NCBI GenBank assembly: GCA_032433765.1
Contig: JAVIAB010000025.1
Location: forward strand, 32,333,615-32,397,614
Origin: Megaustenia siamemsis
Taxonomy: Eukaryota > Mollusca > Gastropoda > Stylommatophora > Ariophantidae
Length of the DNA: 64,000 nt
Direction: 5' to 3'
Of the stretch, positions 17,732 to 31,000 are shown piece after piece. The first letter of the stretch is position 1; each line of letters starts with the position of its first letter. The notes under the pieces were generated by a model that worked only from the letters and a program-made list of their open reading frames with translations, was not told the DNA's origin and searched no databases. The position numbers and the translations under genes are program-made.

Positions 17732-18295
17732 AACCGTTGGGAAACTGTCATAGAGGAGTGAGAAACTGTTGGGGAAACTGTCATAGAGGAGTGAGAAACT
17801 GTTTGGAATACAGTCATAGAGGAGTGAGAAACTGTTGGGGAAACTGTTATAGAGGAGTGAGAAACTATTTGGAAAACTGTCATAGAGGAGTGAGAAATTG
17901 TTGGGGAAACTGTCATAGAGGAGTGAGAAACTGTTGGGGAAACTGTCATAGAGGAGTGAGAAACTGTTTGGAATACTGTCATAGAGGAGTGAGAAACTGT
18001 TGGGGAAACTGTCATAGAGGAGTGAGAAACTATTTGGAAAACTGTCATAGAGGAGTGAGAAATTGTTGGGGAAACTGTCATAGAGGAGTGAGAAACTGTT
18101 GGGGAAACTGTCATAGAGGAGTGAGAAACTGTTTGGAATACTGTCATAGAGGAGTGAGAAACTGTTGGGGAAACTGTCATAGAGGAGTGAGAAACTGTTG
18201 GGGAAACTGCCATAGAGGAGTGAGAAACTGTTGGGGAAACTGTCATAGAGGAGTGAGAAACTGTTTGGAATACTGTCATAAAGGTGTGAGAAACT

Positions 18296-21165
18296 GTTAG
18301 GGAAACTGTCATAGAGGAGTGAGAAATTGTTGAGGAAACTGTCATAGAGGAGTGAGAAATTGTTGGGGAACTGTCATAGAGGAGTGAGAATCTGTTGGGG
18401 AAACTGTCATAGAGGAGTGAGAAACTGTTGGTGAAACTGTCATAGAGGAGTGAGAAATTGTTGGGGAAACTGCCATAGAAGAGTGAGAAACTGTTGGTGA
18501 AACTGCCATAGAGGAGTGAGAAACTGTTGGTGAAACTGTCATAGAGGAGTGAGAAACTATTGGTGAAACTGCCATAGAGGAGTGAGAAACTATTGGTGAA
18601 ACTGCCATAGAGGAGTGAGAAACTATTGGTGAAACTGCCATAGAAGAGTGAGAAACTATTGGGGAAACTGCCATAGAGGAGTGAGAAACTATTGGTGAAA
18701 CTGGCATAGAGGAGTGAGAAACTGTTGGTGAAACTGCCATAGAGGAGTGAGAAACTATTGGTGAAACTGTCATAGAGGAGTGAGAAACTATTGGTGAAAC
18801 TGTCATAGAGGAGTGAGAAACTATTGGTGAAACTGTCATAGAGGAGTGAGAAACTATTGGTGAAACTGTCATAGAGGAGTGAGAAACTATTGGTGAAACT
18901 GTCATAGAGGAGTGAGAAACTATTGGTGAAACTGTCATAGAGGAGTGAGAAACTGTTGGTGAAACTGCCATAGAGGAGTGAGAAACTATTGGTGAAACTG
19001 TCATAGAAGAGTGAGAAACTATTGGTGAAACTGCCATAGAGGTGTGAGAAACTATTGGTGAAACTGCCATAGAGGAGTGAGAAACTATTGGTGAAACTGT
19101 CATAGAGGAGTGAGAAACTATTGGTGAAACTGCCATAGAGGAGTGAGAAACTATTGGTGAAACTGTCATAGAGGAGTGAGAAACTGTTGGGGAAACTGTC
19201 ATAGAGGAGTGAGAAATTGTTGGGGAAACTGTCATAGAGGAGTAAGAAGCTGTTGGTGAAACTGTCATAGAGGAGTGAGAAATTGTTGGGGAAACTGCCA
19301 TAGAGGAGTAAGAAACTGTTGGGGAAACTGTCATAGAGGAGTGAGAAATTGTTGGGGAAACTGTCATAGAGGAGTGAGAAATTGTTGGGGAAACTGCCAT
19401 AGAGGAGTGAGAAATTGTTGGGGAAACTGTCATAGAGGAGTGAGAAATTGTTGGGGAAACTGTCATAGAGGTGTGAGAAATTGTTGGGGAAACTGTCATA
19501 GAAGAGTGAGAAACTGTTGGGGAAACTGTCATAGAGGAGTGAGAAATTGTTGGGGAAACTGCCATAGAGGAGTGAGAAACTGTTGGGGAAACTGTCATAG
19601 AGGAGTGGGAAATTGTTGGGGAAACTGTCATAGAGGAGTGAGAAATTGTTGGGGAAACTGTCATAGAGGAGTGAGAAACTGTTGGGGAAACTGTCATAGA
19701 GGAGTGAGAAAATGTTTGGGAAACTGTCATAGAGGAGAGAGAAATTGTTGGGGAAACTGTCATAGAGGAGTGAGAAATTGTTGGGGAAACTGTCATAGAG
19801 GAGTGAGAAACTGTTGGTGAAACTGCCATAGAGGGGTGAGAAACTGTTGTTGAAACTTCCATAGAGGAGTGAGAAACTATTGGTGAAACTGCCATAGAGG
19901 AATGAGAAACTGTTTGGAATACTGTCATAGAGGAGTGAGAAACTGTTGGGGAAACTGTCATAGATGAGTGAGAAACTATTTGGAAAACTGTCATAGAGGA
20001 GTGAGAAATTGTTGGGGAAACTGTCATAGAGGAGTGAGAAACTGTTGGGGAAACTGTCATAGAGGAGTGAGAAACTGTTTGGAATACTGTCATAGAGGAG
20101 TGAGAAACTGTTAGGGAAACTGTCATAGAGGAGTGAGAAACTGTTGGGGAAACTGCCATAGAGGAGTGAGAAACTGTTGGGGAAACTGTCATAGAGGAGT
20201 GAGAAACTGTTTGGAATACTGTCATAAAGGTGTGAGAAACTGCTAGGTAAACTGTCATGGAGGAGTGAGAAATTGTTGGGGAAACTGCCATAGAGGAGTG
20301 AGAAACTGTTGGGGAAACTGTCATAGAGGAGTGGGTAATTGTTGGGGAAACTGTCATAGAGGAGTGAGAAATTGTTGGGGAAACTGTCATAGAGGAGTGA
20401 GAAACTGTTGGGGAAACTGCCATAGAGGGGTGAGAAACTATTGGTGAAACTGTCATAGAGGAGTGAGAAACTATTGGTGAAACTGTCATAGAGGAGTGAG
20501 AAACTATTGGTGAAACTGTCATAGAGGAGTGAGAAACAGTTGGTGAAACTGCCATAGAGGAGTGAGAAACTATTGGTGAAACTATCATAGAGGAGTGAGA
20601 AACTATTGGTGAAACTGCCATAGAGGAGTGAGAAACTGTTGGTGAAACTGTCATAGAGGAGTGAGAAACTGTTGGGGAAACTGCCATAGAGGAGTGAGAA
20701 ACTGTTGGTGAAACTGCCATAGAGGAGTGAGAAATTGTTGGTGAAACTGTTATAGAGGAGTGAGAAACTATTTGGAAAACTGTCATAGAGGAGTGAGAAA
20801 TTGTTGGGGAAACTGTCATAGAGGAGTGAGAAACTGTTGGGGAAACTGTCATAGAGGAGTGAGAAACTGTTGGGGAAACTGTTATAGAGGAGTGAGAAAC
20901 TGTTTGGAAAACTGTCATAGAGGAGTGAGAAATTGTTGGGGAAACTGTCATAGAGGAGTGAGAAACTGTTGGGGAAACTGTCATAGAGGAGTGAGAAACT
21001 GTTTGGAATACTGTCATAGAGGAGTGAGAAACTGTTGGGGAAACTGTCATAGAGGAGTGAGAAACTGTTGGGGAAACTGCCATAGAGGAGTGAGAAACTG
21101 TTGGGGAAACTGTCATAGAGGAGTGAGAAACTGTTTGGAATACTGTCATAAAGGTGTGAGAAACT
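18296..21165. repeat. Satellite higher-order repeat copy 1 (87 monomers)
   Basis: Bounded by the rare variant ACTGTTAGGG followed one monomer later by TTGTTGAGG (T of the CTG at 18295 and 21165). Distance is 2,870 bp, 87 x 33 minus one deletion at about 18365. Private variants inside: AGAATCTG at 18390, CTGGCAT at 18701, TAGATGAG at 19961, TGCTAGG at 20241. Confidence 0.85.
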
Positions 21166-23244
21166 GTTAGGGAAACTGTCATAGAGGAGTGAGAAATTGT
21201 TGAGGAAACTGTCATAGAGGAGTGAGAAATTGTTGGGGAAACTGTCATAGAGGAGTGAGAATCTGTTGGGGAAACTGTCATAGAGGAGTGAGAAACTGTT
21301 GGTGAAACTGTAATAGAGGAGTGAGAAATTATTGGGGAAACTGCCATAGAAGAGTGAGAAACTGTTGGTGAAACTGCCATAGAGGAGTGAGAAACTGTTG
21401 GTGAAACTGTCATAGAGGAGTGAGAAACTATTGGTGAAACTGCCATAGAGGAGTGAGAAACTATTGGTGAAACTGCCATAGAGGAGTGAGAAACTATTGG
21501 TGAAACTGCCATAGAAGAGTGAGAAACTATTGGGGAAACTGCCATAGAGGAGTGAGAAACTATTGGTGAAACTGGCATAGAGGAGTGAGAAACTGTTGGT
21601 GAAACTGCCATAGAGGAGTGAGAAACTATTGGTGAAACTGCCATAGAGGAGTGAGAAACTATTGGTGAAACTGTCATAGAGGAGTGAGAAACTATTGGTG
21701 AAACTGTCATAGAGGAGTGAGAAACTATTGGTGAAACTGTCATAGAGGAGTGAGAAACTATTGGTGAAACTGTCATAGAGGAGTGAGAAACTATTGGTGA
21801 AACTGTCATAGAGGAGTGAGAAACTGTTGGTGAAACTGCCATAGAGGAGTGAGAAACTATTGGTGAAACTGTCATAGAGGAGTGAGAAACTATTGGTGAA
21901 ACTGCCATAGAGGAGTGAGAAACTATTGGTGAAACTGCCATAGAGGAGTGAGAAACTATTGGTGAAACTGTCATAGAGGAGTGAGAAACTATTGGTGAAA
22001 CTGCCATAGAGGAGTGAGAAACTATTGGTGAAACTGTCATAGAGGAGTGAGAAACTATTGGTGAAACTGTCATAGAGGAGTGAGAAATTGTTGGGGAAAC
22101 TGTCATAGAGGAGTGAGAAACTGTTGGTGAAACTGCCATAGAGGGGTGAGAAACTGTTGTTGAAACTTCCATAGAGGAGTGAGAAACTATTGGTGAAACT
22201 GCCATAGAGGAATGAGAAACTGTTTGGAATACTGTCATAGAGGAGTGAGAAACTGTTGGGGAAACTGTCATAGATGAGTGAGAAACTATTTGGAAAACTG
22301 TCATAGAGGAGTGAGAAATTGTTGGGGAAACTGTCATAGAGGAGTGAGAAACTGTTGGGGAAACTGTCATAGAGGAGTGAGAAACTGTTTGGAATACTGT
22401 CATAGAGGAGTGAGAAACTGTTAGGGAAACTGTCATAGAGGAGTGAGAAACTGTTGGGGAAACTGCCATAGAGGAGTGAGAAACTGTTGGGGAAACTGTC
22501 ATAGAGGAGTGAGAAACTGTTTGGAATACTGTCATAAAGGTGTGAGAAACTGCTAGGTAAACTGTCATGGAGGAGTGAGAAATTGTTGGGGAAACTGCCA
22601 TAGAGGAGTGAGAAACTGTTGGGGAAACTGTCATAGAGGAGTGGGTAATTGTTGGGGAAACTGTCATAGAGGAGTGAGAAATTGTTGGGGAAACTGTCAT
22701 AGAGGAGTGAGAAACTGTTGGGGAAACTGCCATAGAGGGGTGAGAAACTATTGGTGAAACTGTCATAGAGGAGTGAGAAACTATTGGTGAAACTGTCATA
22801 GAGGAGTGAGAAACTATTGGTGAAACTGTCATAGAGGAGTGAGAAACAGTTGGTGAAACTGCCATAGAGGAGTGAGAAACTATTGGTGAAACTATCATAG
22901 AGGAGTGAGAAACTATTGGTGAAACTGTCATAGAGGAGTGAGAAACTGTTGGGGAAACTGTCATAGAGGAGTGAGAAACTATTTGGAAAACTGTCATAGA
23001 GGAGTGAGAAATTGTTGGGGAAACTGTCATAGAGGAGTGAGAAACTGTTGGGGAAACTGTCATAGAGGAGTGAGAAACTGTTTGGAATACTGTCATAGAG
23101 GAGTGAGAAACTGTTGGGGAAACTGTCATAGAGGAGTGAGAAACTGTTGGGGAAACTGCCATAGAGGAGTGAGAAACTGTTGGGGAAACTGTCATAGAGG
23201 AGTGAGAAACTGTTTGGAATACTGTCATAAAGGTGTGAGAAACT
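21166..23244. repeat. Satellite higher-order repeat copy 2 (63 monomers)
   Basis: Exactly 2,079 bp = 63 x 33 between successive ACTGTTAGGG landmarks. It repeats the private variants in the same order: AGAATCTG at 21261, CTGGCAT at 21572, TAGATGAG at 22271, TGCTAGG at 22551. Confidence 0.88.
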
Positions 23245-25093
23245 GTTAGGGAAACTGTCATAGAGGAGTGAGAAATTGTTGAGGAAACTGTCATAGAGGA
23301 GTGAGAAATTGTTGGGGAAACTGTCATAGAGGAGTGAGAATCTGTTGGGGAAACTGTCATAGAGGAGTGAGAAACTGTTGGTGAAACTGTCATAGAGGAG
23401 TGAGAAATTGTTGGGGAAACTGCCATAGAAGAGTGAGAAACTGTTGGTGAAACTGCCATAGAGGAGTGAGAAACTGTTGGTGAAACTGTCATAGAGGAGT
23501 GAGAAACTATTGGTGAAACTGCCATAGAGGAGTGAGAAACTATTGGTGAAACTGCCATAGAGGAGTGAGAAACTATTGGTGAAACTGCCATAGAAGAGTG
23601 AGAAACTATTGGGGAAACTGCCATAGAGGAGTGAGAAACTATTGGTGAAACTGGCATAGAGGAGTGAGAAACTGTTGGTGAAACTGCCATAGAGGAGTGA
23701 GAAACTATTGGTGAAACTGTCATAGAGGAGTGAGAAACTATTGGTGAAACTGTCATAGAGGAGTGAGAAACTATTGGTGAAACTGTCATAGAGGAGTGAG
23801 AAACTATTGGTGAAACTGTCATAGAGGAGTGAGAAACTATTGGTGAAACTGTCATAGAGGAGTGAGAAACTATTGGTGAAACTGTCATAGAGGAGTGAGA
23901 AACTGTTGGTGAAACTGCCATAGAGGAGTGAGAAACTATTGGTGAAACTGTCATAGAAGAGTGAGAAACTATTGGTGAAACTGCCATAGAGGAGTGAGAA
24001 ACTATTGGTGAAACTGCCATAGAGGAGTGAGAAACTATTGGTGAAAACTGTCATAGAGGAGTGAGAAACTATTGGTGAAACTGCCATAGAGGAATGAGAA
24101 ACTGTTTGGAATACTGTCATAGAGGAGTGAGAAACTGTTGGGGAAACTGTCATAGATGAGTGAGAAACTATTTGGAAAACTGTCATAGAGGAGTGAGAAA
24201 TTGTTGGGGAAACTGTCATAGAGGAGTGAGAAACTGTTGGGGAAACTGTCATAGAGGAGTGAGAAACTGTTTGGAATACTGTCATAGAGGAGTGAGAAAC
24301 TGTTAGGGAAACTGTCATAGAGGAGTGAGAAACTGTTGGGGAAACTGCCATAGAGGAGTGAGAAACTGTTGGGGAAACTGTCATAGAGGAGTGAGAAACT
24401 GTTTGGAATACTGTCATAAAGGTGTGAGAAACTGCTAGGTAAACTGTCATGGAGGAGTGAGAAATTGTTGGGGAAACTGCCATAGAGGAGTGAGAAACTG
24501 TTGGGGAAACTGTCATAGAGGAGTGGGTAATTGTTGGGGAAACTGTCATAGAGGAGTGAGAAATTGTTGGGGAAACTGTCATAGAGGAGTGAGAAACTGT
24601 TGGGGAAACTGCCATAGAGGGGTGAGAAACTATTGGTGAAACTGTCATAGAGGAGTGAGAAACTATTGGTGAAACTGTCATAGAGGAGTGAGAAACAGTT
24701 GGTGAAACTGCCATAGAGGAGTGAGAAACTATTGGTGAAACTATCATAGAGGAGTGAGAAACTATTGGTGAAACTGTCATAGAGGAGTGAGAAACTGTTG
24801 GGGAAACTGTCATAGAGGAGTGAGAAACTATTTGGAAAACTGTCATAGAAGAGTGAGAAATTGTTGGGGAAACTGTCATAGAGGAGTGAGAAACTGTTGG
24901 GGAAACTGTCATAGAGGAGTGAGAAACTGTTTGGAATACTGTCATAGAGGAGTGAGAAACTGTTGGGGAAACTGTCATAGAGGAGTGAGAAACTGTTGGG
25001 GAAACTGCCATAGAGGAGTGAGAAACTGTTGGGGAAACTGTCATAGAGGAGTGAGAAACTGTTTGGAATACTGTCATAAAGGTGTGAGAAACT
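23245..25093. repeat. Satellite higher-order repeat copy 3 (56 monomers)
   Basis: 1,849 bp = 56 x 33 plus one inserted A near 24040 (GGTGAAAACTG). Landmarks: AGAATCTG at 23340, CTGGCAT at 23651, TAGATGAG at 24153, TGCTAGG at 24433. Confidence 0.88.
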
Positions 25094-26841
25094 GTTAGGG
25101 AAACTGTCATAGAGGAGTGAGAAATTGTTGAGGAAACTGTCATAGAGGAGTGAGAAATTGTTGGGGAAACTGTCATAGAGGAGTGAGAATCTGTTGGGGA
25201 AACTGTCATAGAGGAGTGAGAAACTGTTGGTGAAACTGTCATAGAGGAGTGAGAAATTGTTGGGGAAACTGCCATAGAAGAGTGAGAAACTGTTGGTGAA
25301 ACTGCCATAGAGGAGTGAGAAACTGTTGGTGAAACTGTCATAGAGGAGTGAGAAACTATTGGTGAAACTGCCATAGAGGAGTGAGAAACTATTGGTGAAA
25401 CTGCCATAGAGGAGTGAGAAACTATTGGTGAAACTGCCATAGAAGAGTGAGAAACTATTGGGGAAACTGCCATAGAGGAGTGAGAAACTATTGGTGAAAC
25501 TGGCATAGAGGAGTGAGAAACTGTTGGTGAAACTGCCATAGAGGAGTGAGAAACTATTGGTGAAACTGTCATAGAGGAGTGAGAAACTATTGGTGAAACT
25601 GTCATAGAGGAGTGAGAAACTATTGGTGAAACTGTCATAGAGGAGTGAGAAACTATTGGTGAAACTGTCATAGAGGAGTGAGAAACTATTGGTGAAACTG
25701 TCATAGAGGAGTGAGAAACTATTGGTGAAACTGTCATAGAGGAGTGAGAAACTGTTGGTGAAACTGCCATAGAGGAGTGAGAAACTATTGGTGAAACTGT
25801 CATAGAAGAGTGAGAAACTATTGGTGAAACTGCCATAGAGGAGTGAGAAACTATTGGTGAAACTGCCATAGAGGAGTGAGAAACTATTGGTGAAACTGTC
25901 ATAGAGGAGTTAGAAACTATTGGTGAAACTGCCATAGAGGAATGAGAAACTGTTTGGAATACTGTCATAGAGGAGTGAGAAACTGTTGGGGAAACTGTCA
26001 TAGATGAGTGAGAAACTATTTGGAAAACTGTCATAGAGGAGTGAGAAATTGTTGGGAAACTGTCATAGAGGAGTGAGAAACTGTTGGGGAAACTGTCATA
26101 GAGGAGTGAGAAACTGTTTGGAATACTGTCATAGAGGAGTGAGAAACTGTTAGGGAAACTGTCATAGAGGAGTGAGAAACTGTTGGGGAAACTGCCATAG
26201 AGGAGTGAGAAACTGTTGGGGAAACTGTCATAGAGGAGTGAGAAACTGTTTGGAATACTGTCATAAAGGTGTGAGAAACTGCTAGGTAAACTGTCATGGA
26301 GGAGTGAGAAATTGTTGGGGAAACTGCCATAGAGGAGTGAGAAACTGTTGGGGAAACTGTCATAGAGGAGTGGGTAATTGTTGGGGAAACTGTCATAGAG
26401 GAGTGAGAAATTGTTGGGGAAACTGTCATAGAGGAGTGAGAAACTGTTGGGGAAACTGCCATAGAGGGGTGAGAAACTATTGGTGAAACTGCCATAGAGG
26501 AATGAGAAACTGTTTGGAATACTGTCATAGAGGAGTGAGAAACTGTTGGGGAAACTGTCATAGATGAGTGAGAAACTATTTGGAAAACTGTCATAGAGGA
26601 GTGAGAAATTGTTGGGGAAACTGTCATAGAGGAGTGAGAAACTGTTGGGGAAACTGTCATAGAGGAGTGAGAAACTGTTTGGAATACTGTCATAGAGGAG
26701 TGAGAAACTGTTAGGGAAACTGTCATAGAGGAGTGAGAAACTGTTGGGGAAACTGCCATAGAGGAGTGAGAAACTGTTGGGGAAACTGTCATAGAGGAGT
26801 GAGAAACTGTTTGGAATACTGTCATAAAGGTGTGAGAAACT
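25094..26841. repeat. Satellite higher-order repeat copy 4 with a 17-monomer internal duplication
   Basis: Landmarks AGAATCTG 25189, CTGGCAT 25500, TAGATGAG 26001 and TGCTAGG 26280 follow the earlier order. TAGATGAG and TGCTAGG then recur at 26561 and 26841, so about 561 bp (17 monomers) is tandemly duplicated at the end of this copy. Confidence 0.82.
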
Positions 26842-29800
26842 GCTAGGTAAACTGTCATGGAGGAGTGAGAAATTGTTGGGGAAACTGCCATAGAGGAGTG
26901 AGAAACTGTTGGGAAACTGTCATAGAGGAGTGGGTAATTGTTGGGGAAACTGTCATAGAGGAGTGAGAAACTGTTGGTGAAACTGCCATAGAGGAGTGAG
27001 AAACTATTGGTGAAACTGCCATAGAAGAGTGAGAAACTATTGGGGAAACTGCCATAGAGGAGTGAGAAACTATTGGTGAAACTGGCATAGAGGAGTGAGA
27101 AACTGTTGGTGAAACTGCCATAGAGGAGTGAGAAACTATTGGTGAAACTGCCATAGAGGAGTGAGAAACTATTGGTGAAACTGTCATAGAGGAGTGAGAA
27201 ACTATTGGTGAAACTGTCATAGAGGAGTGAGAAACTATTGGTGAAACTGTCATAGAGGAGTGAGAAACTATTGGTGAAACTGTCATAGAGGAGTGAGAAA
27301 CTATTGGTGAAACTGTCATAGAGGAGTGAGAAACTGTTGGTGAAACTGCCATAGAGGAGTGAGAAACTATTGGTGAAACTGTCATAGAGGAGTGAGAAAC
27401 TATTGGTGAAACTGCCATAGAGGAGTGAGAAACTATTGGTGAAACTGCCATAGAGGAGTGAGAAACTATTGGTGAAACTGTCATAGAGGAGTGAGAAACT
27501 ATTGGTGAAACTGCCATAGAGGAGTGAGAAACTATTGGTGAAACTGTCATAGAGGAGTGAGAAACTATTGGTGAAACTGTCATAGAGGAGTGAGAAACTG
27601 TTGGGGAAACTGTCATAGAGGAGTGAGAAACTGTTGGTGAAACTGCCATAGAGGGGTGAGAAACTGTTGTTGAAACTTCCATAGAGGAGTGAGAAACTAT
27701 TGGTGAAACTGCCATAGAGGAATGAGAAACTGTTGGGAATACTGTCATAGAGGAGTGAGAAACTGTTGGGGAAACTGTCATAGATGAGTGAGAAACTATT
27801 TGGAAAACTGTCATAGAGGAGTGAGAAATTGTTGGGGAAACTGTCATAGAGGAGTGAGAAACTGTTGGGGAAACTGTCATAGAGGAGTGAGAAACTGTTT
27901 GGAATACTGTCATAGAGGAGTGAGAAACTGTTAGGGAAACTGACATAGAGGAGTGAGAAACTGTTGGGGAAACTGCCATAGAGGAGTGAGAAACTGTTGG
28001 GGAAACTGTCATAGAGGAGTGAGAAACTGTTTGGAAACTGTCATAAAGGTATGAGAAACTGCTAGGTAAACTGTCATGGAGGAGTGAGAAATTCTTGGGG
28101 AAACTGCCATAGAGGAGTGAGAAACTGTTGGGGAAACTGTCATAGAGGAGTGGGTAATTGTTGGGGAAACTGTCATAGAGGAGTGAGAAATTGTTGGGGA
28201 AACTGTCATAGAGGAGTGAGAAACTGTTGGGGAAACTGCCATAGAGGGGTGAGAAACTATTGGTGAAACTGTCATAGAGGAGTGAGAAACTATTGGTGAA
28301 ACTGTCATAGAGGAGTGAGAAACTATTGGTGAAACTGTCATAGAGGAGTGAGAAACAGTTGGTGAAACTGCCATAGAGGAGTGAGAAACTATTGGTGAAA
28401 CTATCATAGAGGAGTGAGAAACTATTGGTGAAACTGTCATAGAGGAGTGAGAAACTGTTGGGGAAACTGTCATAGAGGAGTGAGAAACTATTTGGAAAAC
28501 TGTCATAGAGGAGTGAGAAATTGTTGGTGAAACTGCCATAGAGGAGTGAGAAACTGTTGGTGAAACTGTCATAGAGGAGTGAGAAACTATTGGGAAACTG
28601 TCATAGAGGAGTGAGAAATTGTTGGGGAAACTGTCATAGAGGAGTGAGAAACTGTTGGGGAAACTGTCATAGAGGAGTGAGAAACTGTTGGGGAAACTGT
28701 TATAGAGGAGTGAGAAACTGTTTGGAAACTGTCATAGAGGAGTGAGAAATTGTTGGGAAACTGTCATAGAGGAGTGAGAAACTGTTGGGGAAACTGTCAT
28801 AGAGGAGTGAGAAACTGTTTGGAAACTGTCATAGAGGAGTGAGAAACTGTTGGGGAAACTGTCATAGAGGAGTGAGAAACTGTTGGGGAAACTGCCATAG
28901 AGGAGTGAGAAACTGTTGGGGAAACTGTCATAGAGGAGTGAGAAACTGTTTGGAAACTGTCATAAAGGTGTGAGAAACTGTTAGGGAAACTGTCATAGAG
29001 GAGTGAGAAATTGTTGAGGAAACTGTCATAGAGGAGTGAGAATTGTTGGGGAAACTGTCATAGAGGAGTGAGAATCTGTTGGGGAAACTGTCATAGAAGA
29101 GTGAGAAACTGTTGGTGAAACTGTAATAGAGGAGTGAGAAATTATTGGGGAAACTGCCATAGAGGAGTGAGAAACTGTTGGTGAAACTGCCATAGAGGAG
29201 TGAGAAACTGTTGGTGAAACTGTCATAGAGGAGTGAGAAACTATTGGTGAAACTGCCATAGAGGAGTGAGAAACTATTGGTGAAACTGCCATAGAGGAGT
29301 GAGAAACTATTGGTGAAACTGCCATAGAAGAGTGAGAAACTATTGGGGAAACTGCCATAGAGGAGTGAGAAACTATTGGTGAAACTGGCATAGAGGAGTG
29401 AGAAACTGTTGGTGAAACTGCCATAGAGGAGTGAGAAACTATTGGTGAAACTGCCATAGAGGAGTGAGAAACTATTGGTGAAACTGTCATAGAGGAGTGA
29501 GAAACTATTGGTGAAACTGTCATAGAGGAGTGAGAAACTATTGGTGAAACTGTCATAGAGGAGTGAGAAACTATTGGTGAAACTGTCATAGAGGAGTGAG
29601 AAACTATTGGTGAAACTGTCATAGAGGAGTGAGAAACTGTTGGTGAAACTGCCATAGAGGAGTGAGAAACTATTGGTGAAACTGTCATAGAGGAGTGAGA
29701 AACTATTGGTGAAACTGCCATAGAGGAGTGAGAAACTATTGGTGAAACTGCCATAGAGGAGTGAGAAACTATTGGTGAAACTGTCATAGAGGAGTGAGAA

Positions 29801-31000
29801 ACTATTGGTGAAACTGCCATAGAGGAGTGAGAAACTATTGGTGAAACTGTCATAGAGGAGTGAGAAACTATTGGTGAAACTGTCATAGAGGAGTGAGAAA
29901 TTGTTGGGGAAACTGTCATAGAGGAGTAAGAAGCTGTTGGTGAAACTGTCATAGAGGAGTGAGAAATTGTTGGGGAAACTGCCATAGAGGAGTAAGAAAC
30001 TGTTGGGAAACTGTCATAGAGGAGTGAGAAATTGTTGGGGAAACTGTCAAAGAGGAGTGAGAAATTGTTGGGGAAACTGCCATAGAGGAGTGAGAAATTG
30101 TTGGGGAAACTGTCATAGAGGAGTGAGAAATTGTTGGGGAAACTGTCATAGAGGTGTGAGAAATTGTTGGGGAAACTGTCATAGAGGAGTGAGAAACTGT
30201 TGGGGAAACTGTCATAGAGGAGTGAGAAATTGTTGGGGAAACTGCCATAGAGGAGTGAGAAACTGTTGGGGAAACTGTCATAGAGGAGTGGGAAATTGTT
30301 GGGGAAACTGTCATAGAGGAGTGAGAAATTGTTGGGGAAACTGTCATAGAGGAGTGAGAAACTGTTGGGGAAACTGTCATAGAGGAGTGAGAAACTGTTG
30401 GGGAAACTGTCATAGAGGAGTGAGAAATTGTTGGGGAAACTGTCATAGAGGAGTGAGAAATTGTTGGGGAAACTGTCATAGAGGAGTGAGAAACTGTTGG
30501 GGAAACTGTCATAGAGGAGTGAGAAACTGTTGGTGAAACTGTCATAGAGGAGTGAGAAATTATTGGGGAAACTGCCATAGAGGAGTGAGAAACTGTTGGT
30601 GAAACTGCCATAGAGGAGTGAGAAACTGTTGGTGAAACTGTCATAGAGGAGTGAGAAACTATTGGTGAAACTGCCATAGAGGAGTGAGAAACTATTGGGA
30701 AACTGCCATAGAGGAGTGAGAAACTATTGGTGAAACTGCCATAGAGGAGTGAGAAACTATTGGGGAAACTGCCATAGAGGAGTGAGAAACTATTGGTGAA
30801 ACTGCCATAGAGGAGTGAGAAACTGTTGGTGAAACTGCCATAGAGGAGTGAGAAACTATTGGTGAAACTGCCATAGAGGAGTGAGAAACTATTGGTGAAA
30901 CTGTCATAGAGGAGTGAGAAACTATTGGTGAAACTGTCATAGAGGAGTGAGAAACTATTGGTGAAACTGTCATAGAGGAGTGAGAAACTATTGGTGAAAC
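26842..31000. repeat. Satellite higher-order repeats, partly scrambled
   Basis: CTGGCAT recurs at 27082 and 29385, TAGATGAG at 27781, TGCTAGG at 28060 and AGAATCTG near 29074, so the order is still recognisable. Segments are missing or inserted and single-base deletions begin to accumulate. After about 29.4 kb I no longer find CTGGCAT. Confidence 0.7.

Noticed and set aside
17716..26034. 2,772-codon minus-strand open frame with 11-residue Ser/Thr/Val-rich repeats, looking like a giant mucin- or silk-like gene
   Set aside because: Lies entirely in the 33-bp satellite; two minus frames and one plus frame are open together; common variants are mostly non-synonymous in each; there is no signal peptide, unique domain or non-repeat end.
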